A stretch of 64,000 nucleotides of DNA from Mediterraneibacter gnavus ATCC 29149 (GTDB lineage Bacteria; Bacillota; Clostridia; Lachnospirales; Lachnospiraceae): assembly GCF_008121495.1 (NCBI RefSeq), contig NZ_CP043051.1, forward strand, positions 2,685,001 through 2,749,000, written 5' to 3'. Position numbers and translations under genes: made by a program. Shown here piece after piece: positions 7,423 through 16,738 of this stretch (positions are counted from its first letter, which is position 1; every line of letters starts with the position of its first letter). Under the pieces are notes generated by a model. The model did not search any database. It had not been told where the DNA came from and saw only the letters and a program-made list of their open reading frames with translations.

Positions 7423-7473
7423 ATGTACCTCCTGAATAATGTGTATTTTAACAGTTTGCTTCCATTTATTGAC

Positions 7474-7513
7474 AAAAAGTGACAAATATCAACAAAATGA
7501 ATAAAAAAGTGAC
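7474..7513. promoter_or_regulatory. Paired direct repeats AAAAAGTGAC, candidate operators
   Basis: AAAAAGTGAC occurs at 7474-7483 and 7504-7513, 30 bases apart (about three helical turns). The repeats lie in the divergent control region of the Xre gene and the membrane-anchored protein, next to the probable minus-strand -35 (TTGTCA). Binding by the adjacent Xre protein is inference. Confidence 0.4.
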
Positions 7514-7547
7514 GAAAAGACACTACTTGACAGAACGGGGAAACACA

Positions 7548-7576
7548 TTGACACCTCCATGGAAAATCCGTATAAT
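7548..7576 (+). promoter_or_regulatory. Consensus sigma-A promoter
   Basis: TTGACA at 7548-7553, 17 bases, then TATAAT at 7571-7576: a perfect consensus promoter reading into the membrane-anchored protein gene. A second TTGACA at 7527-7532 lacks a matching -10. Such a strong promoter next to an Xre gene suggests that it is normally repressed. Confidence 0.9.
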
Positions 7577-7608
7577 GAAATTGAAGAAAAGAAAGGATGA
7601 CAGAAAGT

Positions 7609-8061
7609 ATGTTTGCAAAAAATGATGAAGAAAAAAGAAATCGTCTTTGGAAGACTGCGATATCAGTATCCACACTGGTTATTATTCTGATCGCAGTATT
7701 CTTTGTGATAAAATTATTTACATCGAATCCTCTGGAAGGAACGTGGGTACGGGAGGACAGTGATCTGATGCTGACGATCTCGGGAGAGGATCAGGCGGTT
7801 GTGCAGTGGCCGGAGGAGTTTGAATCAGCAGATGTAAAAGTTTCGGTAGAGTGCAGCGTAGATACAGATATGAAAGTGATCACTCTGCATACAGATGCTG
7901 CCGAATTGCAGAAAGCAGCAGAGGAGTCCGGTGTAGATACAGCCAAACTGGATACTGCACTGCAGAAGCTGGACGGTACGTATGAATATAATCTGGAGCA
8001 GAAAGAACTGACATTGACTGAACGGGAATATGGCAGCCAGATGACATTTACAAAAAAATAA
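7609..8061 (+). CDS. Membrane-anchored protein with small extracellular domain
   Basis: This protein of about 150 residues has a short cytoplasmic N-terminus, one transmembrane helix (AISVSTLVIILIAVFFVIKL) and an outside domain that begins NPLEGTWVREDSDLMLTISG. The lipocalin-like GTW opening and alternating strands recall small extracytoplasmic domains of the DUF5640 type, but I cannot assign it firmly. ATG at 7597 is too close to the AAAGG site, so I prefer 7609; four residues are at stake. It is divergent from an Xre regulator and under a consensus promoter, which suggests a regulated envelope protein. Confidence 0.7.
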   Translation: MFAKNDEEKRNRLWKTAISVSTLVIILIAVFFVIKLFTSNPLEGTWVREDSDLMLTISGEDQAVVQWPEEFESADVKVSVECSVDTDMKVITLHTDAAELQKAAEESGVDTAKLDTALQKLDGTYEYNLEQKELTLTEREYGSQMTFTKK

Positions 8062-8074
8062 GGAACAGACAAAG

Positions 8075-8116
8075 ACGGTGGATGCGGGGATTTTAAAAAA
8101 ATTTCTCATCCGCCGT
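8075..8116 (+). promoter_or_regulatory. Leader hairpin before ispG
   Basis: ACGGTGGATG (8075-8084) pairs with CATCCGCCGT (8107-8116) over 10 bp (one G-T), with a 22-base loop. Only AAATTTAA follows, so it is a weak terminator at best. It lies between the membrane-anchored gene and the ispG ribosome-binding site and could be a processing or attenuation element. Confidence 0.5.
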
Positions 8117-8153
8117 AAATTTAACATTATTTTTGGGAGAACAGGAGGAAAAA

Positions 8154-9215
8154 ATGGAGATGTTGAGAAATCGAACAAAAGAAATACGGATTGGAAATGT
8201 ATGGATCGGAGGAAGTCATCCGGTAGCGATCCAGTCTATGACAAATACAAAGACAGAGGATGTGGCGGCGACAGTGGAGCAGATTCTCGCTCTGGAGGAA
8301 GCGGGATGTGAGATTATCCGCTGCGCAGTGCCTACGATGGAAGCTGCGCTTGCGTTGAAAGAGATCAAAAAGCAGATTCATATTCCACTCGTTGCAGATA
8401 TTCATTTTGATTACCGGCTTGCCATTGCTGCTATTGAAAACGGGGCGGATAAGATCCGTATCAATCCGGGCAACATCGGTTCCAAAGAGCGTGTGCAGGC
8501 AGTAGTCGAGAAGGCGAAAGAGTACAATGTGCCGATCCGAGTGGGCGTCAACAGTGGTTCTCTGGAGAAAAATCTGCTGGAAAAATACGGTGGTGTGACG
8601 GCTGAGGGAATCGTGGAGAGTGCGTTGGATAAAGTACGCATGATCGAGGAAATGGGGTATGACAATCTGGTGGTGAGCATCAAATCTTCAGATGTTCTGA
8701 TGTGCGTCAGAGCTCATGAACTGATTGCAGAAAAATGCCAGTATCCTTTGCATGTTGGAATTACAGAGTCCGGAACGGTTTACTCTGGAAATATCAAGTC
8801 TTCCGTAGGACTTGGGATCATTCTGCATGAGGGGATCGGAAATACCATCCGGGTCTCTCTGACCGGAGATCCGACAGAAGAAATCCGTACCGCAAAGCTG
8901 ATCTTAAAAACACTGGGAATGCGAAAAGGCGGGATCGAAGTAGTTTCCTGCCCGACCTGCGGACGTACCAGGATCGATCTGATCGCTCTTGCAAATCAGG
9001 TAGAAAAGATGGTGCAGGACATTGATCTGGATATCAAAGTGGCAGTGATGGGATGTGTGGTCAATGGCCCCGGAGAAGCAAAAGAAGCGGATATCGGAAT
9101 CGCAGGCGGTATCGGAGAAGGGCTTCTCATCAAAAAAGGTGAGATCGTAAGAAAAGTAAAAGAAGAGGAATTGTTAGAAACACTGCGTCAGGAGTTATTA
9201 AATTGGAACAGGTAA
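8154..9215 (+). CDS. ispG: 4-hydroxy-3-methylbut-2-en-1-yl diphosphate synthase (flavodoxin)
   Basis: IspG (GcpE) reduces methylerythritol cyclodiphosphate to HMBPP in the MEP isoprenoid pathway, using a [4Fe-4S] cluster. The 353-residue protein has the N-terminal TIM-barrel signature ([40 protein letters not shown]) and a C-terminal reductase domain with cluster cysteines in [12 protein letters not shown] and [14 protein letters not shown]. The ATG at 8154 follows AGGAGG at a good distance; a TTG further up lacks support. The polC start codon lies inside its 3' end, so the two are translationally coupled. ispF of the same pathway is at 35.3 kb. Confidence 0.96.
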   Translation: MEMLRNRTKEIRIGNVWIGGSHPVAIQSMTNTKTEDVAATVEQILALEEAGCEIIRCAVPTMEAALALKEIKKQIHIPLVADIHFDYRLAIAAIENGADKIRINPGNIGSKERVQAVVEKAKEYNVPIRVGVNSGSLEKNLLEKYGGVTAEGIVESALDKVRMIEEMGYDNLVVSIKSSDVLMCVRAHELIAEKCQYPLHVGITESGTVYSGNIKSSVGLGIILHEGIGNTIRVSLTGDPTEEIRTAKLILKTLGMRKGGIEVVSCPTCGRTRIDLIALANQVEKMVQDIDLDIKVAVMGCVVNGPGEAKEADIGIAGGIGEGLLIKKGEIVRKVKEEELLETLRQELLNWNR

Positions 9216-12200
9216 AGAACGAAAAGACATTTTTTGAGGTTTTCCCGACCTTGCGGGCAGATGGAGAATTGAAAATGTTGTTTCAGGATGTGGAAGTGAA
9301 AAAGATCACGACCAATTCTACACGAGAATTTTTGCATATTCATATGGTCAGTCATCATCTGATCCCGAAAAAGGTGATCTGGAAAATGGAGCAGAGTATC
9401 AAGGAGCAGCTGTTTGGAACGGCATCGGTGGCAATCCAGATCGAAGAGTTTTATGTGTTATCGGAGCTGTATACACTGGAGACGCTGCTTGCAGAATACA
9501 AGGAGAGTCTTGTTCTGGAACTGGAAAAGAAAAGTGTACTGGCAGCCAGTATGTTTGAACAGGCAGAGCTGCATTTCGAAGGGGAAAAAATCGTATGTGT
9601 AGAGCTTTTAGACAGCATTGTTTCGGAAGGAAAGAAAGAATATATCGTGACGCTTCTGGAAGAGGTACTGAGCCGCAGATTTGGGATGCAGGCGGAAATC
9701 CGTGTACTTTACCGGGAGCAGGAGGAAAATCAGAGCCGGGAATATGATGAGCAGCGCATCCAGCAGGAAATCAATGCGATCTTTGAGAGAAGAGCAAGAC
9801 AAAAGGGAGAGATTTTGCAGAAGCCGATTTCAGAGAGGCAGACGGACTCTGCAAAAGAGAAGAAAACAGCAGATTCCGGCAAGAAGGAGAGTGCAAAATC
9901 CGGATTCAAAAAAGGAGAATTCAGAAAGAAAGAGTTCCAGCGTCCGCTTAAGCAGGGGGATGATCCGTCTCTTGTTTATGGTAAGAATTTTGAAGATGAA
10001 CCTCTGACTCTGGATCAGGTTGTCACAGAGATGGGTGAGATCACTATTCATGGTAAGATCATCAGCTTTGATACAAGGGAGATCCGCAACGAGAAAACGA
10101 TTCTGATGTTTTCTGTGACAGATTTTACAGACACGATTACAGTTAAGATGTTTGTAAGGAACGATCAGCTGGCGGAGCTTTTGGGAGATATTAAAAAAGG
10201 GGCCTTTGTGAAGATCAAAGGGGTGACGACCATTGACAAATTCGATGGGGAGCTGACCATAGGTTCTGTTACCGGAATTAAGAAGATTGGAGACTTTACT
10301 GTTTCGAGAGAAGATTTAAGCCCGGTCAAACGGGTGGAGCTTCATTGTCATACAAAAATGAGTGATATGGACGGTGTGTCCGAGGTGAAGAGCATCGTAA
10401 AAAGAGCTCATGACTGGGGGCATCCGGCAATCGCGATTACCGATCACGGAGTTGCCCAGTCGTTCCCGGATGCCAATCATTATATCGAGACGCTTGATAA
10501 GGATGATCCGTTTAAAGTAATCTACGGAGTGGAAGGATATGTGGTTGATGATCTGACAGAGATTGCGGTCAATGCCGGGGAGCAGACACTGGATGACACA
10601 TATATTGTGTTCGATATCGAGACGACAGGTTTTTCTGCAATCAAGGATAAGATTATAGAGATCGGGGCAGTGAAGGTAAAAGATGGTGCTATCGTAGAAA
10701 AATTCAGTACATTTGTCAATCCAAAACGTCCGATTCCGTTTGAAATTACACAGCTGACCAGTATCACGGATGAGATGGTCTTAGATGCACCGGATATTGA
10801 GAGCGTACTGCCTGAGTTTCTGGAATTTGTGGGAGATGGTGTTCTTGTGGCGCACAATGCCGGGTTTGATGTGGGCTTTATCGAGCAGAATTGCAGATAT
10901 CAGGAGATCGAACCGGATTTTGTCTCAGTAGATACGGTGGCGCTTGCGAGAGTGCTGCTGCCGACCTTATCAAAATACAAGCTGAATATCGTGGCAAAGG
11001 CACTGGGAATCTCTCTGGAAAATCATCACCGTGCGGTGGATGATGCAGGAGCAACGGCGGAAATTTTCGTGAAGTTTGTAGAGATGCTCAAAGACAGGAA
11101 TATCACAACGCTCAAAGAGATGAACCGGTTTGGGGATATGAATGTGAATGCCATCCGGAAGCTGCCAACACACCATATCATCATTCTGGTAAAAAACGAT
11201 ATCGGAAGATTCAATCTGTACCAGCTGATCTCAGCTTCGCATCTGACATATTTTGCGAGAAGACCGAGGATTCCGAAAAGTCTTTTGAATCAGCACAGAG
11301 AGGGTCTGATCATAGGAAGTGCCTGTGAGGCCGGTGAGTTGTATCAGGCGATCCTGAACCAGAAATCTCCGCAGGCTGTTGCAAGGCTGGCAGAATTTTA
11401 TGATTATTATGAAATCCAACCTCTTGGAAACAACCAGTTTATGATCGACAGTGACCGGTATGGAGATATCAATTCCAAAGAGGATTTGCAAAATATCAAC
11501 CGGGAGATCGTCAGTCTTGGGGAAAAATTCAAAAAGCCTGTCGTGGCGACCTGTGATGTACATTTTCTGGATCCGGAGGACGAAGTGTACCGGAGGATCA
11601 TCATGGCAGGAAAAGGATTCGGAGATGCGGACACCCAGCCTCCTTTATATCTTCGGACAACGGATGAGATGCTGGAAGAGTTCTCTTATCTTGGTTCCGC
11701 GAAAGCCAGGGAGATCGTCATCGACAATCCGAACAGGATCTGCGATATGGTGGAAAAGATCTCTCCGGTCAATCCGAACAAATGCCCTCCGGTCATTGAA
11801 AATTCTGAGCAGAATCTAAGAGATATCTGTTACAACAAAGCGCATGAGATTTATGGAGAAAATCTGCCCGAACCGGTGCAGACCAGGCTGGAGAGAGAAC
11901 TGACATCCATCATTTCCAATGGATATTCGGTGATGTATATCATTGCGCAGAAGCTGGTGTGGAAATCCAATGATGACGGTTATCTGGTAGGTTCCCGAGG
12001 TTCTGTAGGATCCTCCTTTGTTGCGACTATGGCGGGAATCACAGAGGTAAATCCTTTGAGTCCGCACTATTATTGCAGTGAGTGTCATTACAGTGACTTT
12101 GATTCCGAAGAAGTCCGCGCATTTGCGGGTGGATGCGGGTTTGACATGCCGGATAAAAACTGTCCGAACTGTGGGGCCAAACTGGTAAAAGCCGGATTTG

Positions 12201-13714
12201 ACATTCCATTTGAGACCTTCCTTGGATTTAAAGGAGACAAGGAGCCGGATATCGACCTGAACTTTTCCGGAGACTACCAGGCAAAAGCGCACCGGTATAC
12301 AGAGGTCATCTTCGGAGAAGGGCATACGTTCAAAGCCGGAACCATTGGTACACTGGCAGATAAGACGGCATTTGGATATGTGAAGAATTATTATGAGGAG
12401 CGCGGACATCGGAAGCGGAAATGTGAGATTGACCGGATTTTACAGGGATGTACGGGGATCAGAAGGAGTACGGGACAGCATCCGGGAGGAATCGTGGTAT
12501 TGCCTCACGGGCATGACATCAATGAGTTTACACCGGTACAGCACCCGGCAAATGATATGACTACGGATATTATTACGACTCATTTTGATTACCATTCCAT
12601 TGACCACAACCTTTTGAAACTTGACATTCTGGGGCATGATGATCCGACCATGATCCGTACTCTGGAGGAGTATATTACATCTGATGCGCTGGAGAATGAG
12701 TACAATGACGAGAATCCGTTTGATGCGACAAAGATTCCGCTGGATGATAAAAAAGTACTTTCTCTGTTTCACGATACCAGTGCATTGGGAATCAAACCTG
12801 AGGATATTGACGGCTGTAATCTGGGATGTCTTGGAATCCCGGAATTCGGTACGGATTTCGTAATCCAGATGGTACAGGATGCCAATCCGCAGTCTCTTTC
12901 TGATCTGATCCGTATTTCCGGTCTGTCCCACGGAACGAATGTGTGGCTTGGAAATGCACAGGTTCTGATCGAATCGGGAAAGGCAACGATTTCCACTGCA
13001 ATCTGTACCCGAGACGATATCATGATCTATCTGATCAATCAGGGTGTGGACAGCGCGCTGTCATTTACGATCATGGAGAGTGTGCGAAAAGGAAAAGGAC
13101 TAAAGCCGGAATGGGAAGAAACCATGAAGGAAAAGGACGTGCCGGACTGGTATATCTGGTCCTGTAAGCAGATCAGCTATATGTTCCCGAAGGCACATGC
13201 GGCGGCATATGTTATGATGGCATATCGAATCGCTTATTGTAAGATCAATTATCCGCTGGCTTATTACGGTGCGTATTTTGGGATTCGTGCCAATGCATTT
13301 TCGTATGAACTGATGTGTCAGGGAAAGGATAAACTGAATTACTACATGAAAGATTATAAGCGCCGGTCAGATTCTCTGAGCAACAAGGAACAGGATGTAC
13401 TGAAGGATATGAAGATTGTACAGGAAATGTACGCAAGAGGTTATGAGTTCCTGCCTTTGGATATTTACAAGGCGAAGGCAACAAAATTCCAGATCATTGA
13501 CGGAAAACTGATGCCTCCCCTCTCCAGTATCGAAGGGATGGGAGAAAAGGCGGCAGAGGCTGTGGAGGAGGCTGCAAAAGACGGACCGTATCTGTCTTTG
13601 GATGATTTCAGACAGCGAACAAAGGTGAGCAAGACCGTGATCGAATTTATGTCAGACCTGGGGTTGTTTGGAAATCTTCCGCAGAGCAATCAGCTTTCCT
13701 TGTTTGACTTTTAG
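9203..13714 (+). CDS. polC: DNA polymerase III alpha subunit, Gram-positive PolC type
   Basis: This is the replicative polymerase of low-GC Gram-positives. The 1503 residues include an N-terminal domain with a charged, poorly conserved linker (about 200-260), an OB-fold (~270-350), a PHP domain beginning [14 protein letters not shown] (~377), an inserted 3'-5' proofreading exonuclease ([20 protein letters not shown] at ~469; [19 protein letters not shown]), a zinc-type four-cysteine element (YYCSECH ... CPNCGAKL, ~955-1000) and the polymerase active-site motif [13 protein letters not shown] (~1013). Translation starts at TTG 9203, supported by AGGAG 8 bases before it, and overlaps ispG by 13 bases. 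The polC end contains the glyA promoter. Confidence 0.97.
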   Translation: MEQVKNEKTFFEVFPTLRADGELKMLFQDVEVKKITTNSTREFLHIHMVSHHLIPKKVIWKMEQSIKEQLFGTASVAIQIEEFYVLSELYTLETLLAEYKESLVLELEKKSVLAASMFEQAELHFEGEKIVCVELLDSIVSEGKKEYIVTLLEEVLSRRFGMQAEIRVLYREQEENQSREYDEQRIQQEINAIFERRARQKGEILQKPISERQTDSAKEKKTADSGKKESAKSGFKKGEFRKKEFQRPLKQGDDPSLVYGKNFEDEPLTLDQVVTEMGEITIHGKIISFDTREIRNEKTILMFSVTDFTDTITVKMFVRNDQLAELLGDIKKGAFVKIKGVTTIDKFDGELTIGSVTGIKKIGDFTVSREDLSPVKRVELHCHTKMSDMDGVSEVKSIVKRAHDWGHPAIAITDHGVAQSFPDANHYIETLDKDDPFKVIYGVEGYVVDDLTEIAVNAGEQTLDDTYIVFDIETTGFSAIKDKIIEIGAVKVKDGAIVEKFSTFVNPKRPIPFEITQLTSITDEMVLDAPDIESVLPEFLEFVGDGVLVAHNAGFDVGFIEQNCRYQEIEPDFVSVDTVALARVLLPTLSKYKLNIVAKALGISLENHHRAVDDAGATAEIFVKFVEMLKDRNITTLKEMNRFGDMNVNAIRKLPTHHIIILVKNDIGRFNLYQLISASHLTYFARRPRIPKSLLNQHREGLIIGSACEAGELYQAILNQKSPQAVARLAEFYDYYEIQPLGNNQFMIDSDRYGDINSKEDLQNINREIVSLGEKFKKPVVATCDVHFLDPEDEVYRRIIMAGKGFGDADTQPPLYLRTTDEMLEEFSYLGSAKAREIVIDNPNRICDMVEKISPVNPNKCPPVIENSEQNLRDICYNKAHEIYGENLPEPVQTRLERELTSIISNGYSVMYIIAQKLVWKSNDDGYLVGSRGSVGSSFVATMAGITEVNPLSPHYYCSECHYSDFDSEEVRAFAGGCGFDMPDKNCPNCGAKLVKAGFDIPFETFLGFKGDKEPDIDLNFSGDYQAKAHRYTEVIFGEGHTFKAGTIGTLADKTAFGYVKNYYEERGHRKRKCEIDRILQGCTGIRRSTGQHPGGIVVLPHGHDINEFTPVQHPANDMTTDIITTHFDYHSIDHNLLKLDILGHDDPTMIRTLEEYITSDALENEYNDENPFDATKIPLDDKKVLSLFHDTSALGIKPEDIDGCNLGCLGIPEFGTDFVIQMVQDANPQSLSDLIRISGLSHGTNVWLGNAQVLIESGKATISTAICTRDDIMIYLINQGVDSALSFTIMESVRKGKGLKPEWEETMKEKDVPDWYIWSCKQISYMFPKAHAAAYVMMAYRIAYCKINYPLAYYGAYFGIRANAFSYELMCQGKDKLNYYMKDYKRRSDSLSNKEQDVLKDMKIVQEMYARGYEFLPLDIYKAKATKFQIIDGKLMPPLSSIEGMGEKAAEAVEEAAKDGPYLSLDDFRQRTKVSKTVIEFMSDLGLFGNLPQSNQLSLFDF

Positions 13715-13731
13715 GCAGGATATGGTATAAT
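13704..13731 (+). promoter_or_regulatory. glyA promoter within the end of polC
   Basis: TTGACT (13704-13709) and TATAAT (13726-13731) are separated by 16 bases, with TGG just before the -10. The -35 is made of the last codons of polC (Phe-Asp-Phe). The expected RNA start is about 65 bases before the glyA start codon. Confidence 0.8.
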
Positions 13732-13744
13732 AGGGCAACTGTTA

Positions 13745-13781
13745 CTTTGCTGCGTCACATGAATAAAGTGGCGTAGCAAAG
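13745..13781 (+). promoter_or_regulatory. Strong hairpin in the glyA leader
   Basis: CTTTGCTGCGTCAC (13745-13758) pairs with GTGGCGTAGCAAAG (13768-13781) over 14 bp with two G-T pairs and a 9-base loop. No T-run follows; the glyA ribosome-binding site (GGAGGA) begins 10 bases later. It begins close to the predicted transcript start, so it would cap the glyA mRNA. It may stabilise the RNA or be a protein or metabolite site. It does not look like a glycine riboswitch. Confidence 0.6.
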
Positions 13782-13803
13782 GGAGAGAATGGAGGAAGAT
13801 GCG

Positions 13804-15039
13804 ATGTATGATTTTGAAGAAATAAGAAAAGAAGATCCGGAAATTGCAGAAGCGATTCAGGCAGAGATGGCAAGACAGAATTCCCATATTGAGCTGATCG
13901 CCTCAGAAAACTGGGTGAGCAAAGCAGTGATGGCAGCGATGGGAAGTCCGCTCACGAACAAATATGCGGAAGGGTATCCGGGAAAACGTTATTATGGCGG
14001 ATGCCAGTGTGTAGATGTGGCAGAGAATCTGGCGATTGAGCGTGCGAAAAAGCTGTTTGGCTGTGAATATGTCAATGTACAGCCGCACTCCGGGGCACAG
14101 GCGAATATGGCAGTGCAGTTTGCGATGCTCACTCCGGGAGATAAAGTGATGGGAATGAACCTGGATCATGGTGGTCACCTGACGCATGGATCTCCGGTCA
14201 ATATGTCCGGAAAATATTTTGAGATCACACCGTATGGTGTCAATGAAGAAGGCGTGATCGATTATGAGGAAGTTCGAAGGATTGCGAAAGAGTGCCGGCC
14301 GAAGCTGATCATTGCGGGAGCAAGTGCCTATGCCAGAATCATAGATTTTAAGAAATTCCGTGAGATTGCAGATGAGGTGGGAGCTTATCTGATGGTAGAT
14401 ATGGCTCATATTGCAGGTCTGGTCGCAGCAGGACTTCATCCGAGCCCGATCCCGTATGCACATGTGACGACAACCACCACGCATAAGACACTGCGCGGAC
14501 CACGAGGCGGCATGATCTTAAGCAGCAATGAGATGAATGAAAAGTTCAATTTTAACAAAGCAATCTTTCCTGGAATTCAGGGAGGTCCGCTGATGCATGT
14601 GATTGCAGCAAAAGCAGTGTGCTTCAAAGAAGCCCTAAGTCCGGATTTCGTTGCATATCAAGAGCAGATCCTGAAAAATGCGAAAGCATTGTGCAATGGA
14701 TTATTAGAGCGAGGTGTGAAGATTGTATCCGGTGGAACGGACAACCATTTGATGCTGGTGGATCTGACTGGAACCAATGTCAGCGGAAAAGAACTGGAAA
14801 AGCGTCTGGATCAGGCTCATATCACCTGCAATAAAAATACAATCCCGAATGATCCGCGCTCTCCGTTTGTGACAAGTGGTGTGCGTCTGGGGACTCCGGC
14901 AGTTACAAGCAGAGGAATGAAAGAGCAGGAGATGGACCAGATTGCGGAGATGATTGCAATGGTGATCCGGGATGAGAAAAATGTAGAACAGGTAAAAGAA
15001 ATGGTGCAGAAGCTGACAGAAAAATATCCTCTGTGCTAA
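13804..15039 (+). CDS. glyA: Serine hydroxymethyltransferase
   Basis: GlyA interconverts serine and glycine with transfer of a one-carbon unit to tetrahydrofolate; it is a PLP enzyme of fold type I. The 411-residue product has the hallmark N-terminus [12 protein letters not shown], then [22 protein letters not shown], and the PLP lysine in [15 protein letters not shown] (about Lys228). ATG at 13804 is preferred over 13789 because GGAGGA lies 7 bases upstream of it. It has its own promoter and a structured leader, and ends in a strong terminator, so it is a single-gene unit. Confidence 0.96.
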   Translation: MYDFEEIRKEDPEIAEAIQAEMARQNSHIELIASENWVSKAVMAAMGSPLTNKYAEGYPGKRYYGGCQCVDVAENLAIERAKKLFGCEYVNVQPHSGAQANMAVQFAMLTPGDKVMGMNLDHGGHLTHGSPVNMSGKYFEITPYGVNEEGVIDYEEVRRIAKECRPKLIIAGASAYARIIDFKKFREIADEVGAYLMVDMAHIAGLVAAGLHPSPIPYAHVTTTTTHKTLRGPRGGMILSSNEMNEKFNFNKAIFPGIQGGPLMHVIAAKAVCFKEALSPDFVAYQEQILKNAKALCNGLLERGVKIVSGGTDNHLMLVDLTGTNVSGKELEKRLDQAHITCNKNTIPNDPRSPFVTSGVRLGTPAVTSRGMKEQEMDQIAEMIAMVIRDEKNVEQVKEMVQKLTEKYPLC

Positions 15040-15050
15040 AGAAGACGATA

Positions 15051-15092
15051 AAAAGAATCTGCCTCCGTATCGGGAAGCAGATTCTTTTTATA
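15051..15092 (+). terminator. glyA terminator
   Basis: AAAAGAATCTGC (15051-15062) pairs perfectly with GCAGATTCTTTT (15077-15088), followed by TATAATC. A-rich and T-rich flanks would also let it stop transcription from the opposing cold-shock gene. Confidence 0.9.
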
Positions 15093-15164
15093 ATCTCGTT
15101 TTGTTGTATAACTTTTAAATATTAAATTGGAATTATATAATTAAAAGGTACATCTAAAATCTGA

Positions 15165-15362
15165 TTAAAGCTTTACTACGTTTGTTGCCTGAGGTCCTTT
15201 AGCGCCTTCTGTTACTTCGAATTCAACAGCCTGGCCTTCTTCTAAGGATTTGAATCCATCCATTACGAGTCCTGAGTAGTGTACAAATACATCATTTCCT
15301 TCGGAATCAGAGATGAATCCATAACCTTTTTGGTTGTTAAACCATTTTACTGTACCTGTCAT
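15165..15362 (-). CDS. Cold-shock protein, CspA family
   Basis: This 65-residue single-domain OB-fold protein binds single-stranded RNA/DNA and acts as an RNA chaperone. It carries both ribonucleoprotein motifs: [13 protein letters not shown] (RNP1) and VFVHYSGL (RNP2). Length and C-terminus ([10 protein letters not shown]) are typical. The start has a strong site (GGAGGT, 6 bases before ATG). A consensus promoter at 15440-15468 gives a leader of about 70 bases containing a small hairpin, as is common for cold-inducible csp genes. Confidence 0.95.
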   Translation of the reverse strand: MTGTVKWFNNQKGYGFISDSEGNDVFVHYSGLVMDGFKSLEEGQAVEFEVTEGAKGPQATNVVKL

Positions 15363-15439
15363 TGTGTTACCTCCATAAATTTGAAAATAAATAATAAAGT
15401 ATATCGTATTGCTTATCCAATCAAAAACAATACTTCGTC

Positions 15440-15468
15440 ATTTTAGCATATTTAACAATGAGTGTCAA
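15440..15468 (-). promoter_or_regulatory. Promoter of the cold-shock gene
   Basis: Read on the minus strand, TTGACA (15468-15463), 17 bases, then TAAAAT (15445-15440). The transcript would start near 15433, leaving a ~70-base leader in which GTATTG and CAATAC can pair around a 16-base loop before the ribosome-binding site. Confidence 0.85.
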
Positions 15469-15572
15469 ATGATTTCTTTTGGTATTTGTAAAAGTATACA
15501 AAAAATGTCGAAATGTGTAGAAATAAAAGCATTTTCTATAAATCTTGTGCAAAAGAAACTGAAAATGAGAGA

Positions 15573-15601
15573 TTGTATTTACACAGGATTTCTATTAAAA
15601 T
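15573..15601 (+). promoter_or_regulatory. Promoter of the first Rrf2 gene
   Basis: TTGTAT (15573-15578), 17 bases, TAAAAT (15596-15601), about 35 bases before the ATG at 15638. The intervening leader contains the AAAGGAG ribosome-binding site. Confidence 0.65.
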
Positions 15602-15637
15602 AGAGGAAGCAAAAAGTGATAAAGGAGAAGCCGGAAT

Positions 15638-16066
15638 ATGAAAATGTCTACAAGAGGGCAGTATGCACTGGAAATTGCAGTGGATCTTGCGCTGCATCTG
15701 ATGCCGGATCGTCTGGAAAGTCTGAATGATATCGCAAAGAGGCGAAATCTTTCAGAAAAATATCTGGAGAGGATTATGAAGCTTTTAAAAGAGGCGGGTC
15801 TTGTAAAAAGTGTGCGCGGTGCATATGGAGGATATTGCCTGACGAAGGAGCCGGGAGAAATTTCTGTATTGGAAGTGCTTCGTGCTGCGGAAGGTCAGCT
15901 GGCACCGGTATCCTGTCTTGTTGAAAATACCGAGTGTGGAATGGAATGCGAAATCTGCTCTACGAAAAGTACCTGGGGTGAGATGTGGGAGCAGATACTG
16001 GATACGGCTGCAGAGGTTACAGTTGCAGATATTGCAGAGATCGTAAAGAAAAAAGAGACCTGTTAG
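15638..16066 (+). CDS. Rrf2-family regulator with four C-terminal cysteines
   Basis: This 142-residue winged-helix regulator of the Rrf2/IscR family starts with the family signature MSTRGQYALEIAVDLAL. It has the recognition-helix segment LSEKYLERIMKLLKEAGLVK and the wing VRGAYGGYCLTKEPGEIS. Four cysteines (93, 100, 104 and 107, in SCLVENTEC and GMECEIC) sit where IscR binds its Fe-S cluster, so this is probably a cluster-sensing regulator. No Fe-S biogenesis genes are adjacent; it lies upstream of a second Rrf2 gene but is separated from it by a terminator. Target genes are unknown. Confidence 0.88.
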   Translation: MKMSTRGQYALEIAVDLALHLMPDRLESLNDIAKRRNLSEKYLERIMKLLKEAGLVKSVRGAYGGYCLTKEPGEISVLEVLRAAEGQLAPVSCLVENTECGMECEICSTKSTWGEMWEQILDTAAEVTVADIAEIVKKKETC

Positions 16067-16113
16067 AAAGAGTGCCGGAGGGCGGTTTTACTGCCTGACG
16101 GTACTCTTTTTGT
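16067..16113 (+). terminator. Terminator of the first Rrf2 gene
   Basis: AAAGAGTGCCG (16067-16077) pairs with CGGTACTCTTT (16099-16109, G-T pairs included), and T-rich DNA follows. The loop can form a smaller inner stem (GGCGG with CTGCC). Confidence 0.85.
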
Positions 16114-16192
16114 TTTATGGTTTAAAGCTGTTTTTGGAGTTGCTGTGTTCATCTTTTGGATAAAATAATTTCAAGAAAATATATTAAACATA

Positions 16193-16221
16193 TTGACATG
16201 GTAGGGAAAAAGAGGTATAAC
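16193..16221 (+). promoter_or_regulatory. Promoter of the CymR-like/cysK operon
   Basis: TTGACA (16193-16198), 17 bases, TATAAC (16216-16221). A palindrome at 16231-16250 covers the expected transcription start, so the promoter is well placed for repression by the product of the first gene. Confidence 0.85.
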
Positions 16222-16230
16222 AATAAAAAC

Positions 16231-16250
16231 ATTACTAAATCGATAGGAAT
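16231..16250 (+). promoter_or_regulatory. Candidate Rrf2/CymR operator
   Basis: ATTACTA (16231-16237) and TAGGAAT (16244-16250) form an imperfect palindrome, ATT(A/C)CTA-N6-TAG(T/G)AAT, just downstream of the -10. The form resembles Rrf2/CymR-type sites of Firmicutes. Binding by the adjacent regulator is inference. Confidence 0.55.
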
Positions 16251-16265
16251 TAAAGGAGGAGTGCC

Positions 16266-16706
16266 ATGAAAGTATCGACAAGAGGAAGATATGGACTGCG
16301 CGCCCTGGTTGATATGACCATTCATTCGAATAATGCTCCGGTTTCGCTTGTTCAGGTCGCAAACAGACAGAAGATTTCTCTGAATTATCTGGAACAGGTT
16401 TTCGGAACATTGAGAAAAGCAGGCATTGTGGTCAGTGTAAAAGGAGCCGGAGGCGGATATAAACTGGCGAGAGATGCAGAGTCCATTACGGTCAAAGAAG
16501 TGCTGGAGGCACTGGAAGGAACCTTTTCGATCATAGACCGGATTCCGGGAGAAGAGCAGGATGCAGTTCAGGAGGCGATCGAGAAGCTTGTATGGAGCAG
16601 GATTGATGAAACAGTCAATACATTTCTGGAACAGAAAACGTTAAAGATGCTGGCGGATGAATACCGGGAAAAACTGGAACAGAACGCGGGCATGTACTAC
16701 ATTTAA
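16266..16706 (+). CDS. Rrf2-family regulator, CymR-like (cysteine metabolism)
   Basis: This 146-residue Rrf2 protein has the signature MKVSTRGRYGLRALVDM, a recognition helix in ISLNYLEQVFGTLRKAG, and the wing VKGAGGGYKLARDAES. Unlike the upstream Rrf2 protein it has no cysteines in the C-terminal region (...EGTFSIIDRIPGEEQD), so it cannot bind an Fe-S cluster there. That is the CymR arrangement; CymR senses cysteine status by complexing with cysteine synthase CysK. Here cysK follows at once (32 bases), which strongly supports this role. A palindrome at its promoter suggests autorepression. Confidence 0.87.
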   Translation: MKVSTRGRYGLRALVDMTIHSNNAPVSLVQVANRQKISLNYLEQVFGTLRKAGIVVSVKGAGGGYKLARDAESITVKEVLEALEGTFSIIDRIPGEEQDAVQEAIEKLVWSRIDETVNTFLEQKTLKMLADEYREKLEQNAGMYYI

Positions 16707-16738
16707 AAACGATGCAATGAATATAGGAGGACAGACAT

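Noticed and set aside
13745-13781. Glycine riboswitch before glyA
   Set aside because: The leader is a single hairpin of under 40 bases; the conserved multi-helix glycine aptamer is absent.
13903-14484. 193-residue minus-strand frame inside glyA
   Set aside because: Fully covered by the catalytic part of glyA; no ribosome-binding site or recognisable motif.
15409-15603. 64-residue plus-strand frame between the csp and Rrf2 genes
   Set aside because: No ribosome-binding site; it overlaps the promoter and leader of the minus-strand cold-shock gene, and its codons are just A/T-rich intergenic DNA.
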